The notes under the pieces are model-generated. The model saw only the letters and a list, made by a program, of their open reading frames with translations. It did not search any database and was not told the origin of the DNA. From Pseudovirgaria hyperparasitica (taxonomy: Eukaryota > Ascomycota > Dothideomycetes > Acrospermales > Acrospermaceae), in contig NW_022985563.1 in the NCBI RefSeq assembly GCF_010093815.1, forward strand, positions 65,446-129,445: 64,000 nucleotides of DNA, written 5' to 3'. The position numbers and the translations under genes are program-made. Of this stretch, positions 44,527-52,508 are shown piece after piece (within the stretch, counting starts at the first letter, position 1; each line of letters begins with the position of its first letter).

Positions 44527-46266
44527 CTATCCAAAAAAGTCGGAGAAGAAATCAGACAGTCCGCCACCCTCTGAGCTACCGCTACCGCTATTGCTATTGC
44601 TATTGCTATCACTGCCGCCGTCAGAATATGGTGATTGTCCACCAGGCTTGTCATCCCAATGCGAGCTCTCACCCCATACGTCCTCAGGTTGTGACCCGTG
44701 CTGGGAAGCCTGAGGCGAAGGTACCCGATCATCTATGTCTCCTGGGGCTTGAGGCGACGCATCGTCGAATGGTTCGTTACTCTGGCTTCCTCGTCCTCTG
44801 TGCATGGCTTCGTATCCGGCCATAGTGCCGACTCCGGCAACAGTCGACTCTGATCCCCACGCTCCAGCAGCACCACGCCCTGCATTCGCGAGGCCTCCAG
44901 CACTTGCACCAGCAAGTCCTGCTTCCTCTGTTGCACCAACCATTCCGCCAGCTCCAGCGGCACCTACTGCACCAGCTTCGGCACCGGCTGCACCAGCCTC
45001 CGCTCCACCCATTGGTATCCAGAAGGGTATTGGCAAACCTCCGAAGCCACTCTTTCTGCTGAAATAATCAAAGTCCACACTGACCGCAGTCGCCAACATA
45101 ACTGCACGTTGGTCCAGAGTCATCCCAGGGGCTTGAGTAGCAGATTCCCCTTTGTCAGAAATTGTCTGCGCAGAGTCCATTCGAAGCACATAGGTGCCTG
45201 CGTCCGCAAAAATCTCTCGTCCAAGATTCCCGAATTCACGATTGACAGACCCGATCACCTCGCTATCAGCCGACTTGAGTGTGAAGTCCCATGATAAGAA
45301 GGGTTCGTCTACCCTCGCAAATTGTGACATATTGAGTTGTCTCTTGTCGTCTTCGCGTATCTCCAATGCCTTGGAATTAGAAAGGGGGAGCTGCCCTGAG
45401 GTAAGCTGAGGCGTGTCACGTTCTTGCTCGGAGTCGCGCGGAAGAAAGAGGTTGTACTTGCGTCTCAAAGGGGCCCATTCTTGAGATGCTTCACCGATGA
45501 TGCGCATCTCGGAATGTGGTAGCTGGGACACGTGTGCGGCCCCTTCACTACTTTCTAATCTCGCGATGTCGTTTGACTCCTCTGTGTTTGCCTCTGGGTT
45601 CGGACTTACACAGTCGTACACTCTAATTGTGGAATTGACCCAGCTAAAGGGTCTGTGGATCCTAAGAACTTCTTTTTGCTCCCGATCGAACACGTGTGCT
45701 GTAAAACTACGATGCGTTCTGAAGGCCTGTCGAGCAACGGCTTTTCCTAGTCCAAGATCTTGTTCTACTAGATATCCTATGGTTTCCCCGTGAGGATCCA
45801 TAATCACGTATCGGTTCGCCTGCTCGAACCCTACTAATATGCTGCCCCACTCTAGCTGCCTTTTTATCAGGATAGCTGAGTTTGCGAGGATTGAAAGTGC
45901 TGGATGGTCCCTTGGAAGTATACCATTTGGGTCATCTGGGATGTTGATGGGCGCTACGAGTGGATTCGCACCTTCTGCGTCTGCCTCCTGTAAAGCTTCT
46001 GATAGTGTTCTACTGGAGTTCGGTTCTTTCTGTGGCTCTTGTGATGGCTTCTGAAACGACTCGGTCGACTGAGGCTCCACTACGGCCGGAATGGAAGGCT
46101 TGACGCCATCTCTCCTACCAGTAGTGTTATATGGGCCACGCGAGATAGGGTTCGGGATTCGTCTTGAATTGGGCAGCTTGACCTTTGTCGCAGAGCCTTT
46201 CCTCAATGTCGCATAAGATCGGGTACTTTCAAAGGCCAGTCTGACAGACGCGCGAGGTGCGGCCAT
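44527..46266 (-). CDS. Mitochondrial phospholipid scramblase family protein
   Basis: Single exon of 579 aa from ATG 46266; the frame continues upstream but only from a TTG. The N-terminus is a mitochondrial targeting type (AAPRASVRLAFESTRSYATL). The scramblase domain spans about 140-440: LERQLEWGSILVGFEQANRY-type start (here IKRQLEWGSILVGFEQANRY), IGYLVEQDLGLGKAVARQAF, HRSFTAHVFDREQKEVLRIH and the end SVDFDYFSRKSG. An Ala/Gly-rich segment (about 455-500) and a Ser/Asn/Gly-rich tail ending DFFSDFFG follow. Yeast Aim25 is the closest named relative by architecture. Family members bind or move phospholipids, possibly cardiolipin, in mitochondria. It is divergent from SEN2. Confidence 0.88.
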   Translation of the reverse strand: MAAPRASVRLAFESTRSYATLRKGSATKVKLPNSRRIPNPISRGPYNTTGRRDGVKPSIPAVVEPQSTESFQKPSQEPQKEPNSSRTLSEALQEADAEGANPLVAPINIPDDPNGILPRDHPALSILANSAILIKRQLEWGSILVGFEQANRYVIMDPHGETIGYLVEQDLGLGKAVARQAFRTHRSFTAHVFDREQKEVLRIHRPFSWVNSTIRVYDCVSPNPEANTEESNDIARLESSEGAAHVSQLPHSEMRIIGEASQEWAPLRRKYNLFLPRDSEQERDTPQLTSGQLPLSNSKALEIREDDKRQLNMSQFARVDEPFLSWDFTLKSADSEVIGSVNREFGNLGREIFADAGTYVLRMDSAQTISDKGESATQAPGMTLDQRAVMLATAVSVDFDYFSRKSGFGGLPIPFWIPMGGAEAGAAGAEAGAVGAAGAGGMVGATEEAGLAGASAGGLANAGRGAAGAWGSESTVAGVGTMAGYEAMHRGRGSQSNEPFDDASPQAPGDIDDRVPSPQASQHGSQPEDVWGESSHWDDKPGGQSPYSDGGSDSNSNSNSGSGSSEGGGLSDFFSDFFG

Positions 46267-46806
46267 GGTTAATGCATAAGTTTTGTCAAAAAAGACTGCG
46301 GACAGAACAGATATCCAAAGTTGCTCCAAGATGTTGACTGCGCTAAGGTAGAGCTCGGGCCTCCTAACTGTGGGCGGAATAAAAATTCTTGTGGACTTCC
46401 ATTGTCTCAAGGCTCCATCCCAACTTCTTCCGCCGACTTCAACGAACGACAGCGTGGAGTTGACCGCCCAGTTCGACTTCTGTCGATGGACTCTGGTGTA
46501 TAAGAGTTCCTAAGTTCGCCATGTAGCGTTGATCCTGACACTGGCGACCAATTCGCCAGCAATTTTCCAAGTGAGTCAGTCTGCCTCATCATTTCCTCAA
46601 TGCGCATCTCTATGATGACAACTCCGACTATGGAACCTAGGGGTGCTTCAACTTCGCATTCATTTGTGCTGTTGCTGCTTCCTATGCTGGTACATTAATA
46701 GACTACAACGGTATCTGAGTATATTCGAATTGACACGTTTTGAATTGCTAATGTTCCTGGATCACGCTGACCTACGCAACCAGACTACTTCGTCCCGATA
46801 TTAGCG
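46267..46806. promoter_or_regulatory. Divergent promoter (scramblase / SEN2)
   Basis: 540 bp between two head-to-head genes. A 66-codon minus-strand frame inside it is not convincing. No specific element is assigned. Confidence 0.4.
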
Positions 46807-48162
46807 ATGGCTATGGATAACGACACTGTCCATCTCAAACCCAATCACCTAGCGTCCGTTCATCAAAGCCGAAATACGAAACATTCGAAGCGAAGGCTTC
46901 ATGAGATATATGAGCTACCACTTCCTGTAGTCTGCCACCCACTACCCGCTCTTATCCCTCACAATCCACTGTCGATACTCAGAATCGCCTACGTGGTTGT
47001 ATCTGGCTTGATTTGGCCACAATCATCACACCCTTCCGCGCTGTTCAGAGGCTCTTTGTCTACCATCACGCAATCTGTCCACATTACAGATGCAAAGGCG
47101 ATCCGTGCACTATGGGAGAAGGGCTTCTTTGGAAAAGGCTCTCTGAGTCGTAGCGACCCAAGTTGGTTGGCTCGTGAGAAGCGCAGACTTGGCCTCATGG
47201 CAGCGCAGACCAGTGAAGACAACACTCGCGCTAGGCGAGTCGAAAGACGACAGATGAAGTACGAGAGAGCACTAAAGGAAAGAGAAGCCATCGAAGAGCA
47301 ACTCCGCGAAGAGGCTAAAAAAGATGGGTCGCTCAGCTCAGTCGTGGATACAACTGGAAATTTCGCTTGTGTCGAGACTGCGACGCATGAGAACGTACCA
47401 AGCGAAGAAGACATATCAACATCTTCCCCTGGCAAGCAACCTGGCCAGCACGTCCCGAAGATTGCGATGAATGGTCATGATATCTCCGAGCTACCGTTTG
47501 AACCACCTGTCCGTGGCACTGTGATGGTACCCGAGGACATTGACGATGAAGAGCTCGGGCTCGCGAATGAGGAGCATCTTCAGTTATCCCTTGAGGAGAC
47601 GTTCTTCTTGGTCTTTGGACTAGGCATTCTTGAGGTGTTCCCCGAAGACAAGTCAGATCCCCTCACCGCCCCTGAACTGTTCGACCTATGTCGTTCACTA
47701 TCATATTACCCGGCCGCGAGTGCGACCTTACTCGCTCCAGACGACCCGTTCCTTGTCAAATATATAGTGTATCATCACTTTAGATCTTTGGGTTGGGTTG
47801 TGCGACACGGAAACAAGTTTTCGGTCGACTTTCTCCTATACAACCGTGGCCCTGTATTCTCCCACGCTGAATTTGCGATTATGATACTACCATCATACTC
47901 TCATCCTCACTGGAGATCGACGGTAGAGCTGACGGCAAAAGTAGATGAGAAGGAAAGGAGGGACTGGTGGTGGTTTCACTGCATCAATCGGGTCCAGGCG
48001 CATGTTAGGAAGACGCTCGTGTTAGTCTACGTAGACATTCCCCCGCCATCTGCTATTAATATCGCACCGGGCGAGACTCGCAATATTGGGTCTGTACTCA
48101 AACAATACAGAGTTCGCGAGTTCGTACTGCGGCGATGGCTCATGAACAGAAGTCGGGATTGA
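46807..48162 (+). CDS. SEN2: tRNA-splicing endonuclease catalytic subunit Sen2
   Basis: Single exon of 451 aa. Sen2 cuts the 5' splice site of intron-containing tRNAs within the Sen2-Sen34-Sen15-Sen54 complex. The N-terminal fungal domain contains VHITDAKAIRALWEKGFFGK and LSRSDPSWLAREKRRLGL; a charged coiled linker (about 140-200) follows. The C-terminal nuclease domain has VYHHFRSLGWVVRHGNKFSV with the catalytic triad Tyr345 (DFLLYNRGP), His353 (FSHAEFAI) and Lys402 (AHVRKTLVLVYV). All three residues are present. It is tail-to-tail with the MFS gene, with only 46 bp between stop codons. Confidence 0.95.
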   Translation: MAMDNDTVHLKPNHLASVHQSRNTKHSKRRLHEIYELPLPVVCHPLPALIPHNPLSILRIAYVVVSGLIWPQSSHPSALFRGSLSTITQSVHITDAKAIRALWEKGFFGKGSLSRSDPSWLAREKRRLGLMAAQTSEDNTRARRVERRQMKYERALKEREAIEEQLREEAKKDGSLSSVVDTTGNFACVETATHENVPSEEDISTSSPGKQPGQHVPKIAMNGHDISELPFEPPVRGTVMVPEDIDDEELGLANEEHLQLSLEETFFLVFGLGILEVFPEDKSDPLTAPELFDLCRSLSYYPAASATLLAPDDPFLVKYIVYHHFRSLGWVVRHGNKFSVDFLLYNRGPVFSHAEFAIMILPSYSHPHWRSTVELTAKVDEKERRDWWWFHCINRVQAHVRKTLVLVYVDIPPPSAINIAPGETRNIGSVLKQYRVREFVLRRWLMNRSRD

Positions 48163-48208
48163 AAAAGTCTACGCTAAGGCCAAAAACAAAAGGACATCAT
48201 GGATTTGA

Positions 48209-50057
48209 CTACGCCCTTGCTGTATCCAAAGCTTCTTCAGTTGTTAATGGTATCATTTCCGCTTTTCTTTTCAGACCTGTCTTGGTCTCAACGTGCTGGT
48301 TTCTCAACACACTTTTAGACACACACGCTCCAGCCACAACACCTAGGACAGCTACTACTGTGAACATTATCCACATGTTGCTCAAGCTCCATGCATAAGC
48401 CTCTTTGATTGCGTTTTTATGCTCGATGTTCTCGATGTCTGGAATGCGCAGCACGTTTGCAGCAGCCTCCTGACCGGAATACTGTTCCGCAAGGGACAAA
48501 GGTAGTCCCTCTGCGAGCAGATACTTGACTCTTGCCTCCATACCATTTTGAAAGACCACACCACCAATAACAATAGACATGGCAGTCGCAATGGCACGAC
48601 AGAACCCAAACGTCGCGGTAGCAGTAGCAGTATCCTCCTGCGGAACAAGGTTTTGCATGGCAATCAGGGGCGGCGCAAATAGCATACCCGCGCCGAAGCC
48701 CCCAACAAGCTCAGACCCAATAAACAGACCAAAAGACGAGTCTGCTTCGAGCGAGATATACATCCCCGTGCCAATAGCCATCAGTGTACAACCGGCGTAG
48801 ATGAGCTCCAGATAGCGGCCCGTATAATGAATGTAGAAGCCTGCCACAATGCCCATTACGCCCTCGCCTACAACAATCGGCAGCGTAAACAGACCTGCGT
48901 GTAGCGGCGAAAGTTCCTTTGTACTCTGCAGCTGCAGTGGGATATAATATTCGGCTGCGATGAATACAAACCCATGCGCAAAGCCAACAAGCACGCACGC
49001 CACATTCGATCGACTCTTGAATATGCCCAACGGCATTAAAGGACACCGCGCAAAACGCTTCTCCACATACACAAATACTAGGCTCATCAACGCGCCCACC
49101 ACAATCAGACATACCACTTTCGGCGAGCTCCACGGCGCGATCGTCCCGCCGAAGTCCAATCCAAGGAGTAGCATGAGTGTGAGGCCAATGATAGACAGAC
49201 TACCCAGCCAGTCGATGGCCTTGAAGCCCTCGAGGAAGGCTGTGCGTGGGTTGTGCACATTCAGGAATATTAGGAGAAGAATGAACGCGCAGCCGCTGAT
49301 GGGTAGATTGATCCAGAAGATCCAGCGCCAGTTGTACTCGGCGAGGGCGCCGCCGATGACAGGGCCGATGCCACCGGCGAGACACCACATTACTTCTGTG
49401 ATGCCCATCGCGAGGCCGCGTTGTCTATATGATGTATTATTATGTGCACCAAGTGTATAAGGGATAGGGGTTCTGCTTGCCGGACACTGAATATGTCGGA
49501 TTGGATACTGAGGACAAGCATGAGGATGCCCCCAGCGGCTGTTCCCTGAAATGCTCGACCGATGATGAGCATCTCGATGCTCGTGGCTTTAGCACACACT
49601 ATGGAAGCACAGAAGAAGAAGATCACCGACGTCAGGATCACAGGTTTGCGGCCCCAGATGTCAGATATTGTGACCCAGATTGGTCCTGCGGCGGCATTTG
49701 CCAGCAGGTAGGATCCACCGATCCATTGGTAGCCGTTCGCTGAGTGAAAGTCTGATATAATGCTGGCGATGGCTGGAGCGATCGTTGTTCCTTCGAGGGC
49801 GGCGATGAATATGGCGAGCTAAGGGAAAGATTCAGGGTTTAACAATTTGATCAAACATGGGGTTTTCTACTCACGTTCAGGCCGGCTAGAATCGCAGCAA
49901 CTCTGAAAGTGCTTCGCTTTGTGGGTGAGTCAGGAACGGCGGGCTCTTCAATACCATTGTCCTGCGACCTCTGCTTGGGAATCGATATCGCTGATGGTGA
50001 TACTCCGGGATTACTGACAGCAGAGCAGGAATTTATCCTGATATTGTCGCTGACCAT
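48209..50057 (-). CDS. MFS transporter, DHA2 drug:H+ antiporter type
   Basis: Three exons: 50057-49875, 49818-49481 and 49424-48209; 578 aa. The second intron uses a GC donor (GCAAGC, 49480-49475 on the minus strand) and a normal AG; only this restores the MFS signature SDIFSVRQRGLAMGITE. The first intron is a normal GT-AG (56 bp). About 14 membrane helices are expected: LAIFIAALEGTTIAPAIASI (TM1), WGRKPVILTSVIFFFCAS, motif C-like GGIGPVIGGALAEYNWRWIF, and the late block GFGAGMLFAPPLIAMQN. The DHA2 family exports drugs or secondary metabolites. The divergent neighbour is the NmrA-like gene. Substrate unknown. Confidence 0.91.
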
Positions 50058-51000
50058 ATTGTGCTCACTGTTCTGTAGTCTTTTGGTCCCAGGTTTCCAG
50101 TGGTCTGATTACGACTAAAGGCCTTCGACCTCGTTGGAAATCCTACGCGAGTGGCTAGATATACGAAGTTTGCTCATACGGAGTCATACTACACAAGGGC
50201 AATGCTGACACCTTTTCAGCCTTCACCCGATCTGTCAAGGGTTACAGTTTGTGCCGCAATGCCGCTGCGAGTCCGTGGCGGTGAAGATCTATCCCTGATT
50301 GAACGCGGCTACGGCTGCGGCTACGGTTGCGGCAACCTCCGAACTGTGGAGATCAGATTTGGCAGTAATTATATAGAGTACCGAGAAAGGGAGAAAATAT
50401 GCAGCTACGCCGAGAATTTGGTGACAACAGCACTCATTCAACTAGTGCTTCTCATCGCACAGTAGAGCATCGACCCCCTGATAAGGCGAGATTAAGTCGA
50501 CATCCATACGACCCAAGGAGATCACCGTAATTGCGCAGCTACAAGCATTGCACATAGCTCTCAAAACGGCGACTTGGACTCCTGGTAACGTCGCTAGCAT
50601 CATTTATACAGCCGCTCGTGACTCACTCATCGGTATATGCGCAGTGTGATCGCTGTTATGAACAGTATCAGAGGTTCTTACATCGTAAGTGGTACAGAAC
50701 AGGACTGGTCACACAGCAGCATGACTTTGCTGTCCGTAGCTCATGAGTCATCATCACTGGCAACCCTTGGGAACTCAAGCCGCAACATTGTATGGTCCTA
50801 GGCTTTCAGCTTTTCTAGAGCTCACGGATTAGGAATGTTGAACGTCATTGAGGACCGGTTATAGTGATTTATCTGTAACTCGGCCTTTACAGAGTCCGAC
50901 GAGCGAGTCCAGCTTTCCTTAGGTAGAGCCAAAATGTGGTATATATAAGCGATGCATACTTACGCTTGTGCGACCAAAGCCACGCGAATATCATATCAAA
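50058..51000. promoter_or_regulatory. Divergent intergenic region (MFS / NmrA-like)
   Basis: About 940 bp between two head-to-head genes. It has a GGCTACGGCTGC repeat near 50307-50335 and a TATA-like ATATATAAGC at 50940-50949, 50 bp before the NmrA-like ATG. No gene is seen. Confidence 0.45.
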
Positions 51001-52508
51001 ATGCTGATCCTCGTCGTTGGCGCCACTGGAAATCTAGGACAACTCCTCGCCCAAGCCGCCCTAGACCGTGGTCATCGTGTTCGAGCTCTCGGCCGCTCTC
51101 CTGACAAGCTATCAGCCTCACTCGCCACACAGCTCGAATCGTTCGTTCGCAGCGAGAATTACTATGATATCCCCGCGCTTGATCGCGCCTGCCACTCTGT
51201 TGATGCCATAATAGTCGCATACCAAGGTATTCCTACCCTTCAACTTGAAGGCCAACTACTCCTACTACGCAGCGCCGAAAGGGCTGGTGTGAAACGATTC
51301 GTCAGCACAAGCTGGAACTATGACTGGCGAAACACGAGCTTAGGGCAGCAAGATAGCTACGATGCGTATATATCATTCCGGCGGCATGTAGAGCTCTCTT
51401 CGAGCATCAAGCCGATATACATCTTCACAGGTGTGCTCGCTGAGGTTCTGTTCTCTGTGGACGGGCATGGGGATTTCTCGCCGAGGAATCATGGCGTGTG
51501 GGATCCCGTGGCGAAGAGCATTGCGATGTATGGGACTGGCGAGGAGACATGGCCAGACTTCGGCACATACAATCCGAATCCATGCAAGCTCAATCTGCTC
51601 AAATATTCTAATAGAGAATACAAGCTCAATCTACGCCTCAAAAATGATTGCCAAGACAGTACAATCTTAATCCGATTAGTCAGATTGCTTGTATTAGATT
51701 GAATATGTGGGGTGTATATATATTAATCGATTTTAGTAAGGTTCTAGTAGTAAGTTTCTTATATATACGTGACTCTATAAACTAAGGGAGGTTATCTACG
51801 CGGAGACGTGTAACTTAAGGCCCTACATATACTTATATTAGTTAAATATTAGTTAAATATATACCTAATAACGTCATGACTTAGCTACTTAGTCTCCCTA
51901 TCTCCTTCCTAATCGGGTAATCTTATATAATATAAGCGATTCAATTTAACATAAGCAATCTCAATCCCTTGGCTTAGATTCCAAGCTCAATCCGTAATTT
52001 TAGGGTGACTAATCATACAATCCTAATCTAGGCCCTCGGATTGTATCCGATTGTATATGCCGAAGTCTGGACATGGCATTGGACGACGGAGAGCGATGCC
52101 GCGGAGTTGACGCTTGAGATTCTGGGAACGGAGGGTGTTGAAGAGGGTGGGTTCTGGACGGTGTATTCCGGAGAACATACACTGCCGCAGATCGCGACTA
52201 TCTACGAACAAGTCCGAGGTACAAAGGTCACCATTGACCGCTTGGGCAGTGTGGAGGATTTGAGACGTACTGCGCTTGAAGCAAGAGCTGCTGGGAATCC
52301 ACAGAACTATTGGGAGTACATTGGATACCTATATCAGCTGTACACTTTGGATCGGACGTGGACGTTAGGAAATGCCGACTACGAAAAGATTCCGAATTTC
52401 AAGCCAACAACTTTGGAGGATTCCTTGGTCGTAACCCGAAAGTATAACGGACTAACTTCAGTTGAGTTCTTCCATGTGCAAGAATCTCTCTTGACCCGCA
52501 TTCCGTGA
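51001..52508 (+). CDS. NmrA-like NAD(P)-binding protein, split by a transposon
   Basis: NmrA-type Rossmann-fold protein with the N-terminal dinucleotide-binding motif VVGATGNLGQLLA (about 5-17). ATG at 51001. The host reading frame runs 51001-51553, then a 516-bp hAT-type element intervenes (51554-52069), and the frame resumes at about 52078 and ends at 52508. Leaving out the element and one target-duplication copy gives a continuous 327-codon frame that reads GTGEETWHWTTESDAAELTL across the junction, as expected for this family. Both halves are otherwise free of stops. Read straight through, the first half ends in a stop inside the element at 51700-51702 (234 aa), which would remove the C-terminal half. 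Possible splicing of the insert is discussed in the findings. It may be a NmrA-like isoflavone-reductase type redox sensor or reductase; the substrate is unknown. Confidence 0.85.
51546..51553 (+). repeat. Target-site duplication, left copy
   Basis: The 8 bases GACATGGC immediately precede the element and recur exactly at 52070-52077. An 8-bp duplication is the hallmark of hAT insertions. Confidence 0.9.
51554..52069 (+). mobile_element. Non-autonomous hAT-type MITE (516 bp)
   Basis: Plain DNA transposon without coding capacity. The ends are inverted repeats: both start CAGACTTCGGCA and match at 22 of 24 positions (left 51554-51577; right, read inward from 52069). An 8-bp duplication GACATGGC flanks it. 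Subterminal regions on both sides carry many CAATC/GATTG copies (for example near 51571, 51588, 51624, 51661, 51683 and, on the right, 51957, 51987, 52018, 52040 and 52050), like the transposase-binding repeats of hAT elements. The central 250 bp are TA-rich and non-coding. No second copy is seen in this window. An autonomous hAT elsewhere in the genome must have moved it. Confidence 0.88.
52070..52077 (+). repeat. Target-site duplication, right copy
   Basis: Second exact copy of GACATGGC, directly after the element. Together with the left copy it fixes the element's boundaries to the base. Confidence 0.9.

Noticed and set aside
47200-47230. Possible intron in SEN2
   Set aside because: The frame is continuous and all catalytic residues are present, so no intron is needed.
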